Shown piece by piece: positions 55,384-63,910 of a stretch of 64,000 nt of DNA (position 1 is its first letter; each line of letters starts with the position of its first letter). The DNA lies in contig JADYXW010000041.1 of NCBI GenBank assembly GCA_020853975.1, positions 30,541-94,540 of the forward strand. Direction: 5' to 3'. The DNA is from Phycisphaerales bacterium. GTDB taxonomy: Bacteria > Planctomycetota > Phycisphaerae > Phycisphaerales > UBA1924. The notes beneath the pieces were generated by a model that ran no database searches, was not told where the DNA came from, and saw nothing but the letters and a program-made list of their open reading frames with translations. The position numbers were made by a program, and so were the translations under genes.

Positions 55384-56023
55384 ACTCGTTGGATTCCGCG
55401 ATCGCCTGCTCCATCTCCTTGATGAGGCCGGCGATGTCGTTCTGCATGCGATCGGCGTTGTCCTGAAGCGAGGCGATGGCCCGCGCCGTGAGGTTGTGCT
55501 TCAGGAACAGCTTCTGGTCGCGGAACGCCGCGAGAACCGGGTCCATCTTGCTCGCCGCCGACTTCATGACTGTGATCAGCCGGTCGTAGCGGCCCTGCGT
55601 GTCGTCCAGCAGCCGCTCGCTCTGCCTGCGGAGGTCCGAGCTGTTGTACTGTGCCAGTTCCGCTCGCCACTCCTCGAAGACAAGCTTGGCCACTCGCTCC
55701 GTGTGCGATATCTCGTCCTTCACCGCATTCGCCCGAGACTCCGCCTTGTCGTACTGGTCGGAGAGCTTCTTGTACCGGGTTTCGAGCTCGCCCCCCTTGG
55801 CCCCGGTCACCGCCATGAACTCATCGAGAGCGGACGCGAACTGCTTCTTCGCCGCCTGCTGCTCGTCGCGGGTGTCCTTGACGGCGTCGACCAACTGGTC
55901 GCGCTTCGCGTACCCGAACGTCTCCTTGAGATTGATCGCGGCGTTCTTGGTGGCGCCGCATCCCCCGCCCACGGCCACTGCCAGCACGCCCGACGCGACC
56001 AGGACCAGGAAACTGCTTCGCAT
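55352..56023 (-). CDS. DUF2959-like coiled-coil lipoprotein
   Basis: MRSSFLVLVASGVLAVAVGGGCGATKNAAINLKETFGYAKRDQLVDAVKDTRDEQQAAKKQFASALDEFMAVTGAKGGELETRYKKLSDQYDKAESRA. Confidence 0.8.
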   Translation of the reverse strand: MRSSFLVLVASGVLAVAVGGGCGATKNAAINLKETFGYAKRDQLVDAVKDTRDEQQAAKKQFASALDEFMAVTGAKGGELETRYKKLSDQYDKAESRANAVKDEISHTERVAKLVFEEWRAELAQYNSSDLRRQSERLLDDTQGRYDRLITVMKSAASKMDPVLAAFRDQKLFLKHNLTARAIASLQDNADRMQNDIAGLIKEMEQAIAESNEFIEAMQKEGA

Positions 56024-56087
56024 GGATTGCTCCTTCGATGAGGCCCCCTTAGGGCGCACGGTAAGCGTAGGAAGCCTTGCACCGTGC

Positions 56088-56756
56088 TCAATCGGGCCGG
56101 CCGTGGTTCACCGCGCGATTGAACTCATCCACCAGGTCCGACGCAGCCCCGACGTCTCGGTTCATATCCGCCCGTACCGCCTCGTACTTCAGGCGAGACT
56201 CCTCGCTCTGCGTCACTTCCACCGGCGTCGATCGATCGGCCTGGTGCGAGAGCAGCAGCATCCGGTCTGCCAGGTGCCGGGAGACCGGCTCGAACCTCGA
56301 CTGCGCCGTCTCCAACGCCTTCATCACCCCCTCCAGCCTCCCGGAAAGTGCCCGTAGGTTGCGTTCCGCGGCGTCACGCAGGTCTGGGTCTTCGTAGCTT
56401 CCTAGCTCGCGGTCCCATCGCTCCACAAGGTCGTCCACGCGAACCTGAGCAAAGGCGACCCGCTCCGCCGCGGTCTCGATCCGAGCGGCGGACCGCAATA
56501 GGTCCTTCCTGGTCGAGTCGAACGCGGCTTGCGGGCTCGCGCCTCCAAGGGCCGCCGGCCTGGACAGGTCCAGCGAGCGATTGAGTTGGTCGCGGGCGAT
56601 CCCCTGCGCCGTCGCCGCGTAGCCGATGGCACGACAGACCTGCCCCAGCCGGTCACGCGCGAATGGCTCGGGAGAAGGCGTTGACCGGCAGGACGACACC
56701 GCCGCGAGGAGGATCAGCATGAGCCAGGCCGGAGCCGTGTGTGTCAGGAATCGCAC
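56088..56756 (-). CDS. Second DUF2959-like lipoprotein (paralog)
   Basis: VRFLTHTAPAWLMLILLAAVSSCRSTPSPEPF...ERWDRELGSYEDPDLRDAAERNLRALSGRLEGVMKALETAQSRFEPVSRHLADRMLLLSHQAD aligns by eye to the neighbour. Start uncertain (GTG 56756 or ATG 56720). Confidence 0.7.
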   Translation of the reverse strand: MRFLTHTAPAWLMLILLAAVSSCRSTPSPEPFARDRLGQVCRAIGYAATAQGIARDQLNRSLDLSRPAALGGASPQAAFDSTRKDLLRSAARIETAAERVAFAQVRVDDLVERWDRELGSYEDPDLRDAAERNLRALSGRLEGVMKALETAQSRFEPVSRHLADRMLLLSHQADRSTPVEVTQSEESRLKYEAVRADMNRDVGAASDLVDEFNRAVNHGRPD

Positions 56757-56826
56757 GGGGGGAGCATACACAGGGCGGCACGCTCCCGTGTCCCCGCCGC
56801 GCCCCGGTGCCGTACGCTTTTCCCCC

Positions 56827-58539
56827 ATGAGCGATTCCCCCGTCGTAACACGGTTTGCCCCCAGCCCCACCGGCCACCTGCACGTCGGCGGTGCCCGGTC
56901 GGCCCTTTTCTGCTGGGCGTACGCCAAGAACCGTGCGGGCCGGTTCATGCTCCGCATCGAGGACACCGACGCCGCCCGGAGCAGCGACGACTCCGCCCGG
57001 GGCATCATGGAGGACCTGGCCTGGCTGGGGATTGAATGGGACGACGGGCCGGCCCTCCCGCTGTCCGATGGGCGGATCGTCGGGGGAGACGGACGGGGCG
57101 TCGGACCCTTTTTCCAGGCCCGGCGGGTGCCGCTCTACGACCGCTGCGCCGAGCAACTCGTGAAGTCCGGGCGGGCCTACCCCGCGTTCGAATCGTCGGA
57201 TGTCATCGACGGGCAGCGCCGCGAGGCCGTGGCGGCCAAGAGAACCTACCGCTACCCCCGCCCGGCGGAGATCGAGCCAGGGCGGTTCAACGACGGGCTG
57301 AAAGCTCGCTGGGACCGCGCGCTGGCGGGGGAGTCGCACGTGCTCCGCTTCGTCGTGCCCTCGCACGAGATCATCGTGCAGGACCAGGTCCTGGGCGAGG
57401 TGAAGATCGCGGCGGGCGAACTCGACGACTTCGTCATCCGAAAGGCGGACGGCTTCCCCACCTATCACTTCGCCGTGGTCGTCGATGACGAAACCATGGG
57501 CGTAACGCACGTGATGAGGGCCCAGGAGCACCTCGCCAACACCCCGAGGCACGTGGCGCTGCAGCAGGCGCTGGGCTTCCGAACGCCCGCGTACGCCCAC
57601 ATGCCGCTCATCATGAACATGGACAACTCCAAGATGAGCAAGCGCGACAAGGCCAAGGTGGCCCGCGCGAAGCTGCAGGAGCGGGTCGCCCAGGGGCTTA
57701 CGACCCAGGACGCCGCCGCCGCCCTCGGCATCCCGCAGGCGGAACTCGCCGCATTCCTCGCGAAGGAGAATGACTCCCTCGCGGTCGCGGAGAAGATCGC
57801 CCGCGTGTACGACGTGCCCCTCCCTGAGATCGAGGTCTGCGACTTCAGAGCGGCGGGGTACCTCCCCGAGGCCATGTGCAACTTCCTGGGCCTGCTGGGG
57901 TGGAACCCGGGGATGAAGACGGCGGATGGCAAGGACCTGGAGAAGTTCGACCTCGCGTTTCTCCGCCAGCACTTCTCCATCGAGCGGATCGGAAGGACCA
58001 ACAGCAAGTTTGACCGTGTGAAGCTGCTCTCGTTCAACGCGGACGCCATCGGGGCTCTGCCGGACACCGAGTTTGCGGCTCGCTGGCGCGGCTGGTGCGA
58101 GGAGTTCGAACCGACGCTCGCCCGCGCCGTCCCCTCGGACCGCTGGGCCTGGCTGGCCCGGGCGGTAAAGGCCCGCGCCCGCACGTTCCGCGACGGGGCC
58201 AAGGCCGCATCCTTCGCGGTCCTCGACGACGCCACCTACCCGTTCGATCCCGCTGCTGTGGCGAAGCACCTGCGGGCTTCGGACGGCGCCGGCCTGCGGC
58301 TGCTCGCGGACGCTCGAACGCGGCTCGCCGCGGCGGAGCCTTTCGAGCCCGAGGTCCTCCATGGCATCCTGGAACAGATGTCCCAACAGCATGGGGGCAT
58401 GGGTCCGGTGGCTCAGCCGATCCGCGTCGCGATCGCGGGAACCGCGGTCAGCCCCCCACTTCCCGAGACCCTCGCCGTGCTCGGGAAGTCTCGGGCGCTC
58501 GCAAGGCTCGACCGGTGCATCGGTCTGGCGTCGACGTGA
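56827..58539 (+). CDS. gltX: Glutamyl-tRNA synthetase
   Basis: TRFAPSPTGHLHVGGARSALFCWAYAKN (HIGH region); LRIEDTDAARS; SKMSKRDKAKV (KMSKS). Contains an extra segment before GYLPEAMCNFLGLLGW. Confidence 0.95.
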   Translation: MSDSPVVTRFAPSPTGHLHVGGARSALFCWAYAKNRAGRFMLRIEDTDAARSSDDSARGIMEDLAWLGIEWDDGPALPLSDGRIVGGDGRGVGPFFQARRVPLYDRCAEQLVKSGRAYPAFESSDVIDGQRREAVAAKRTYRYPRPAEIEPGRFNDGLKARWDRALAGESHVLRFVVPSHEIIVQDQVLGEVKIAAGELDDFVIRKADGFPTYHFAVVVDDETMGVTHVMRAQEHLANTPRHVALQQALGFRTPAYAHMPLIMNMDNSKMSKRDKAKVARAKLQERVAQGLTTQDAAAALGIPQAELAAFLAKENDSLAVAEKIARVYDVPLPEIEVCDFRAAGYLPEAMCNFLGLLGWNPGMKTADGKDLEKFDLAFLRQHFSIERIGRTNSKFDRVKLLSFNADAIGALPDTEFAARWRGWCEEFEPTLARAVPSDRWAWLARAVKARARTFRDGAKAASFAVLDDATYPFDPAAVAKHLRASDGAGLRLLADARTRLAAAEPFEPEVLHGILEQMSQQHGGMGPVAQPIRVAIAGTAVSPPLPETLAVLGKSRALARLDRCIGLAST

Positions 58540-58560
58540 GCCGGGGCCGGCGCGCACGAA

Positions 58561-58592
58561 GGCCGCCCGTCAGGGTGTTGTGACAGGCGGCC
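58561..58592. terminator. Hairpin between convergent gltX and the repeat-protein gene
   Basis: GGCCGCCCGTCA-GGGTGTTG-TGACAGGCGGCC, one mismatch. No strong T-tract. Confidence 0.55.
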
Positions 58593-58614
58593 CTCGCTCT
58601 CCTCCGGGGTGTGA

Positions 58615-61600
58615 TCAGCAGCCGCCGCCGGCGACCGCGTTGATCAGCGCGCCCACGTCGTCCTGATCGACGTTTCCGTCGCGATTGAAGTCCGGGTCGA
58701 TCCCGGTCGGGTTTTCGGCGCCGCCGATGACATTGATGAGGTAGAGCACGTCGTCCTGATCGACGTTCCCGTCCTCGTTGACGTCGGGCTCACAGATGGC
58801 TGTAAGGCGGACGCCATTGGGCAGGTAGTCAACCCTGAAGCCCTTGGTGTCGGTCACCGCGAAAGTCCCGGACCGAGAGGACCCCGTGATGATGTCAAAG
58901 GTCTCGCCGAGGCCCGGGGTGTAGCCCGAGGCCCGTGCGTAGAGCGTCCCGTCGATGGTGATTGGCGAGTTGCTGCTGATGGTGTCGAAGTTCGCAGCGG
59001 CGTTGCCCGGTCCCATCACGTCGATGCGGACCTCGGAGGTCGCGGTGCACGTGAGGTCTCGCCGGGGCTGGAGCGAGCCGACGCTGGCGGGGCCGTCGCC
59101 CGGGGCGAGGATGCCCTGGTTGACCACTGTGCAGTGGAACCGGCCACGGCCCGCGATCTCGTGCCCGGCACCGTTGGTGATGACCTGCCCACCCCCGTGG
59201 TCGCTCAGGTAGGCACTGTCGAGGTTTACGGGGTTCGCGTTGAGCAGGAAGGTTCCCGTTCCAGAGATCGCCATCGAGTTGAGCGCCCGGGCCAACGTCC
59301 CGGAGTTGGTTCCGGTTGAGTTGATGACGAATCTCCCGTGGTTAGTGATCCCGCCGACCATGCGGAACTCGTTCCCAGGGGCCATCTGGCCGTCGCCCTC
59401 GAAAGTGACTCCGTTGACGTGGGTTGTGCACGATACATCCCAGAGCCCGCCGGGCAGTGCGCGAACGGTTCCTCCGGTGACCGATGACGAGCAGATCCGG
59501 ACGGTCGATCCGGATTCGGCCTCGACAAGGCCGGAGGCTGACTGGTTGAGTGTGGCCGATGTGATGTCGAGGAATCCGCCCGCCATGGCCCGCATGACGT
59601 TGTTGTTGACCTTGGTGCTGCCGTACAACCTGAGCGTGCGCCCCGTCAGGTCGGCAAGCACCTGGCCGTCATTGGTGAAGTTCGAGTGAATCGTGCCGCA
59701 GCCCCGGATAGTATGGCTGGATGCGTTCGTGGTGACCTGGCCGCCGCCGTTGTCGCTGAGGTACGCGCTGTCGAGGTTGCTGGGGAAGGCGTTGAGCACG
59801 AGGGCGCCGCTGCCGGCGAGCGTGGTGCTCGTGAGCGCCCGCACCAGCGTGCCGGCGTTGATCGCGCTCGGATTGATGATGATCTGCCCATTGTTCGTCA
59901 GAGCGTTGGCGCTGGCAAGGCGCAGCTCATTGCCCGAGTAGAGCTGCATCACCCCGGAGAACACCACGCCGTCCTGCAGGTGGGACGTGCTCGTGATGAT
60001 GATGAGCCCCGAGGGCCCGGTGGAGCGGAGCAAGCCTCCGCGGATGGTGCCGGTCGAGACGCTTATCGTGGAATCCGCTGCCAGCAACTCTCCGGGACCC
60101 GTCAGTTGATTGACGGTGCAGGCGGTCACACCGAGGTTGGCGCCGTTGGTGCTGCGAATGAGCGACCTGTTGACCTTGGTCGACCCATACAGGTCGAGCG
60201 TGCGCCCGGAGATGTTCGCATCGACGAGCCCATCGTTGTCGAAGTTGGAGTAGATGCGGCCGGCGCCACGAATCGTGTTGTCCGCGTTTGTCAGCACCTG
60301 CCCGCCGCCATTATCGAGAAGGTGCGCACTGTCCAGGTTTGAGGGGTGGGCGTTGAGTTCGATCACGCCGCCTCCGGAAACCGTCAGCGATACGAGACTC
60401 CGCATCAGCGTCCCCGAGTTCACGGCGCCGGTGTTGATCGTGATCACGCCCTGGTTCACAATCCCGCTTGTCAGCCGCATCTCCCGGCCGGGATCGACGG
60501 TGAACGCGCCCTCGATCTGCACGCCTCCGAAGTGGGACGTGCAGGACTGCCGGATCTGGAACCCGGGCATCGCGACCAGACGCCCGCCCGAAATGGTCGA
60601 GTTGCAGATGAGCACGTCCCCGCCCAGGGCCCGCACCTCGCCCGCCCCGGTCTGGTTGAGCGTCGTCGCGGTGATGTCAAGGGTGCCCCCGCTCTCCGCG
60701 CGGAGCACGCCCGAGTTGGTCTTCGTGGCGCCGTAGAGGCTCAGGCCCCGTCCGGGTGCGTCTGCGGTCACGAGTGCCGTGTTGACGAAGTTGGAGTAGA
60801 TCCGACCCGACCCGCGGATGGTGGGGCCAAGATTCGAGAGCACCTGGCCGCCGCCGTTGTCCGAGATGTGCGCGCTATCGAGGTTTCCGGAGTTGGCGTT
60901 CAGGACGATCTGGCCGGTGCCAATGAGGTCGACGTTGTTCACGCTGCGGATCAGCGTGGTCGAGTTGGTGGCATTGCGGTTGACCGTCAATGTGCCATCG
61001 AGCGCGAGCTGAGTGATGAGCCTCGCCTCGTGGCCGGGCTCCATGAAGAAGGGTCCCTCGATGCCGACGCTGCTAAAGTGGTTTGTGCAGGTCGTCCGGA
61101 CATCGCCCCCGTTGATCGCCTCGATCGTGCCGCCGCTGATAGTGCTGTTGCAGATCGAGACCTGCGCGGCGTCGGCGGTGATCCTCGCCGTGGGGGCCTG
61201 ATTCACCGTGGCGCTTGTGATCGTGAGCTCCGCACCACCCTGCGCACGGAAGGTTCCGTTGTTCGTCTTGGTCGCACCGTTCAGGTCAAGCCTGGCGCCG
61301 GCGACGTCCGCCACGACCTGGCCGTTGTTCACGAGGTGCGAGTACACGGCGCCGACACCCAAGATGCGATGCGAGATGCCGTTAGTCAGCGTCTGCCCAC
61401 CGCCGTTGTCCGCGATGTACGCCGAGTTGAGGTTCGCCGCGAACGCGTTCAGCCTGAGGTAGCCCGTGCCGTCGAGCAGGAGCGGATTCAGCATGCGGAA
61501 CAAGGTCGAGGAGTTCACGCCGCTCGCGTTGATGAGGATAACGCCGCTGTTGGTGCTCGAACCCGCGAGGCGGAACTCGATACCGGGGGACACCGCGATG

Positions 61601-61872
61601 GTTGCGGTCGCGTTGGCGGCCTGGACCGAGCCGACGTTGACAGTCGAAGTGACCGAGATGGTGTACGCCCCCGGCACTACCACCTGCGCGATCTCGCCCC
61701 CGGTATCCGGGACGTCGCCGGGCGACCAGTTCGAGGCCAGATGCCAACTGCCGGAGCCTCCGTTCCAGTCCCGGACCTGGGCCTGGGCCGTCGCGGCCGC
61801 GACCGCCATACCGGCAACACACGCGAGAATCGCCGTGCGGGAGCCACCTCTTCGGATAGAACGCATCGTCAT
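58615..61872 (-). CDS. Large secreted repeat protein with dockerin-like C-terminus
   Basis: Signal-like MTMRSIRRGGSRTAILACVAGMAVAAATAQAQ; five internal ~183-aa repeats (NLDSAYLSDNGGGQ...); C-terminal CEPDVNEDGNVDQDDVLYLINVIGGAENPTGIDPDFNRDGNVDQDDVGALINAVAGGGC. Confidence 0.85.
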   Translation of the reverse strand: MTMRSIRRGGSRTAILACVAGMAVAAATAQAQVRDWNGGSGSWHLASNWSPGDVPDTGGEIAQVVVPGAYTISVTSTVNVGSVQAANATATIAVSPGIEFRLAGSSTNSGVILINASGVNSSTLFRMLNPLLLDGTGYLRLNAFAANLNSAYIADNGGGQTLTNGISHRILGVGAVYSHLVNNGQVVADVAGARLDLNGATKTNNGTFRAQGGAELTITSATVNQAPTARITADAAQVSICNSTISGGTIEAINGGDVRTTCTNHFSSVGIEGPFFMEPGHEARLITQLALDGTLTVNRNATNSTTLIRSVNNVDLIGTGQIVLNANSGNLDSAHISDNGGGQVLSNLGPTIRGSGRIYSNFVNTALVTADAPGRGLSLYGATKTNSGVLRAESGGTLDITATTLNQTGAGEVRALGGDVLICNSTISGGRLVAMPGFQIRQSCTSHFGGVQIEGAFTVDPGREMRLTSGIVNQGVITINTGAVNSGTLMRSLVSLTVSGGGVIELNAHPSNLDSAHLLDNGGGQVLTNADNTIRGAGRIYSNFDNDGLVDANISGRTLDLYGSTKVNRSLIRSTNGANLGVTACTVNQLTGPGELLAADSTISVSTGTIRGGLLRSTGPSGLIIITSTSHLQDGVVFSGVMQLYSGNELRLASANALTNNGQIIINPSAINAGTLVRALTSTTLAGSGALVLNAFPSNLDSAYLSDNGGGQVTTNASSHTIRGCGTIHSNFTNDGQVLADLTGRTLRLYGSTKVNNNVMRAMAGGFLDITSATLNQSASGLVEAESGSTVRICSSSVTGGTVRALPGGLWDVSCTTHVNGVTFEGDGQMAPGNEFRMVGGITNHGRFVINSTGTNSGTLARALNSMAISGTGTFLLNANPVNLDSAYLSDHGGGQVITNGAGHEIAGRGRFHCTVVNQGILAPGDGPASVGSLQPRRDLTCTATSEVRIDVMGPGNAAANFDTISSNSPITIDGTLYARASGYTPGLGETFDIITGSSRSGTFAVTDTKGFRVDYLPNGVRLTAICEPDVNEDGNVDQDDVLYLINVIGGAENPTGIDPDFNRDGNVDQDDVGALINAVAGGGC
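59185..61410 (-). repeat. Five tandem ~546-561 nt coding repeats
   Basis: The sequence encoding DNGGGQ/DHGGGQ recurs at about 61393, 60844, 60298, 59737 and 59185. Spacings are 549, 546, 561 and 552 nt, all multiples of 3. Confidence 0.85.
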
Positions 61873-61942
61873 GGACGTAACCTCCCTCGCTGTCCCGCTC
61901 TGGACGTGTATCCCGCGGCCAACACAGGCTGCGTGCCCCCTC

Positions 61943-61980
61943 GTGGCATCATCCCAAAGCCCATAGCTCCGAGATGCCAC
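61943..61980. repeat. Inverted repeat in the 5' region of the repeat-protein gene
   Basis: GTGGCATC (61943-61950) and GATGCCAC (61973-61980), perfect 8-bp complementary arms. Confidence 0.5.
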
Positions 61981-62084
61981 AGTTTGACAGAAACTCAGAG
62001 TTTGTCCACCCGAATATCCGCCTCAACTTGGCCCGAATCATGTTCTCGGGTGTTGCTCGGCCCGGCAAGCGATGTCCGCAAACC

Positions 62085-62110
62085 GCCCGCTCCGGTCTCC
62101 CGGAGCGGGC
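62085..62110 (-). terminator. Hairpin downstream of the Ig/He_PIG protein gene
   Basis: GCCCGCTCCGG-TCTC-CCGGAGCGGGC, perfect 11-bp stem. Confidence 0.65.
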
Positions 62111-62124
62111 AGGGGTAGTGCAGG

Positions 62125-63813
62125 TCAGCAGGGGCAGGCGCCGCCGCCGACGACATCGATCAGGGCACCGACGTCGTCCTGGTCAACGTTTCCGTCGCAG
62201 TTGAAGTCCGGGTTGATGCCGGTGGGGTTCGACCCGCCGCCGACAACGTTGATGAGGTAGGAAATGTCGTCCTGGTCCGCGTTGCCGTCCTGGTTCATGT
62301 CAGGGTCGCAGGACGGAGCGGGATTGACGATGAGGCGAGCCTGGTTGGAACTGAGGCTCCCGCACGCGTTGGAAACGACGCATCGGTAGTTGGCCTGGTC
62401 ACCGAGCGCGACCGGACTGAGCGTGAGCATGGGCCCGTTGGCGCCGGAGACGTTGCCGCCGTTCACAAGGTTGACGTTGTTGCGCTGCCACTGGTAGGCG
62501 ACTCCCGGATAGCCGCTGGCGGTGACGATGAAGTTCACGGTTGAGCCCTCGACGACGGTCTGGCCCGAGGGCTGGCCGGAGATCGCGGGCGCGACGCCGT
62601 TGATCGTGATGGACCAGATCTCGGTGTCAGACCCGGAAGCGTTCGTGGCCTGGATGCGCACGTTGGCGACGCCCCCGGTAGGGCTTGGCCAGGTGACCAC
62701 GCCCGTCGCGGCGTTGATGGTCATTCCGGCTGGGCCGTTGACAAGCGACCACGTGACGCCGGTCATGCAGCCGGAGTCAGAGAGACTGGGCACGGGCCCG
62801 ATGTAGGTGCTCGGAGCGCAGACGATGGTCTCATTCGGGACGTCGTTGATCACGGGGGCCGAGGGCGTCACGGTGATGGACCAGGCCTCCTCGTCGAGGC
62901 CCGTTGTGTTGGTCGCCCTGATCGTGACGCTGGCGACCCCGGAGACCGGGCTTGGCCACGAAACAACGCCCGTCGCAGCGTTGATGGTCATGCCCGCGGG
63001 GCCGGAGGTCAGCGACCAGGTGACGGGGTTCATGCACGCTGCGTTCGTGAGGGTCGGCGTGGGCCCGGTGTAGGCGCCCGCGCACGCGTGCGAGACGTTG
63101 CCGATTGCAGAAACGACGGGGCTCAGGCGATCGACCGTGAGCATCCATGACTCGCCGTCGAGGCCCTCGCTGTTCGTAGCCTGGATGAGAATGCTGTGGC
63201 TGCCGACAGTCGTGGTGGGCCACGACACGACGCCGGTGGCGGGGTTGATGGTCATGCCGGCCGGACCTGCGCCGAGCGACCAGGTCACTCCGGTCATGCA
63301 CGAGGGCTCGATGACGGTCGGGATGGGCCCGGTGTAGGAAGTGCCGCAGGCATCCGTCGTGCTGCTGATCGCGGTAATGATCGGTGCGGTGATGGTCTCG
63401 GTGAAGGCTGTCCGAAGACGGAAGTACCCATTGCCCCAGGCAGCGGCGGACGGAGGCCAGGTCCCGAAGTTTGTGACGCGCACCTTCACGGTCTGACCTC
63501 TGGTCATGACCGTCGTGGCACGGGAATCACGGATGAGGCCGGACTGAGTGCAGTTCGTTGAGGAGTCGTCATTGCAAGTGAGCTGCGTGCTGGTGTCGGT
63601 CGCGCACGCGCTGTGGATGGAGACGACGCTGTCCATGCCCTCGTCCACGCCCGGGAAGTCGTGCGTGCCGCAGGTGTCCACGATGAGGGTGCCGTTGCAA
63701 GAGGCGGTGAAGGTGTACCAGACGTCGCGGTTGCTGCCGGTGGTCCCGCCGCAGGTGGCGTCGCCGTCGTTGCCCGCGCCGAGAAGAGACCCGAAGATCG
63801 TGGTTCCCGGCAC
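62125..63813 (-). CDS. Ig-like/He_PIG repeat exoprotein with dockerin-like C-terminus; 5' end unresolved
   Basis: Three GPAGMTIN(A/P)ATGVV(S/T)WP repeats (He_PIG-like), an Ig-like QPSGQTVVEGSTVNFIVTASGYPGVAYQWQRN domain, and C-terminal CDPDMNQDGNADQDDISYLINVVGGGSNPTGINPDFNCDGNVDQDDVGALIDVVGGGACPC. The reading frame stays open upstream of the 63813 GTG. Confidence 0.75.
   Translation of the reverse strand: MPGTTIFGSLLGAGNDGDATCGGTTGSNRDVWYTFTASCNGTLIVDTCGTHDFPGVDEGMDSVVSIHSACATDTSTQLTCNDDSSTNCTQSGLIRDSRATTVMTRGQTVKVRVTNFGTWPPSAAAWGNGYFRLRTAFTETITAPIITAISSTTDACGTSYTGPIPTVIEPSCMTGVTWSLGAGPAGMTINPATGVVSWPTTTVGSHSILIQATNSEGLDGESWMLTVDRLSPVVSAIGNVSHACAGAYTGPTPTLTNAACMNPVTWSLTSGPAGMTINAATGVVSWPSPVSGVASVTIRATNTTGLDEEAWSITVTPSAPVINDVPNETIVCAPSTYIGPVPSLSDSGCMTGVTWSLVNGPAGMTINAATGVVTWPSPTGGVANVRIQATNASGSDTEIWSITINGVAPAISGQPSGQTVVEGSTVNFIVTASGYPGVAYQWQRNNVNLVNGGNVSGANGPMLTLSPVALGDQANYRCVVSNACGSLSSNQARLIVNPAPSCDPDMNQDGNADQDDISYLINVVGGGSNPTGINPDFNCDGNVDQDDVGALIDVVGGGACPC
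62711..63251 (-). repeat. Three ~264-267 nt He_PIG-like coding repeats
   Basis: The TTGATGGTCAT block (encoding MTIN) recurs from about 62711, 62978 and 63242. Spacings are 267 and 264 nt. Confidence 0.75.
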
Positions 63814-63910
63814 AAGCGTCTGCGCGAGGCTGCAGACGCTCTCGCTGGGGGTGTCCGGGCCGGTGATGTTGAGGTGCTCAGTCCATAACCCACCGCCGCA
63901 CCTCGCGCCC

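Noticed and set aside
60346-62118. 590-aa plus-strand ORF
   Set aside because: Antisense to the repeat protein. Its apparent repeats merely mirror the coding repeats on the minus strand.
58615-63251. Regularly spaced repeats considered as a CRISPR or VNTR array
   Set aside because: Periods are 546-561 and 264-267 nt, in frame and inside coding sequence. They encode protein repeats, not short repeats with spacers.
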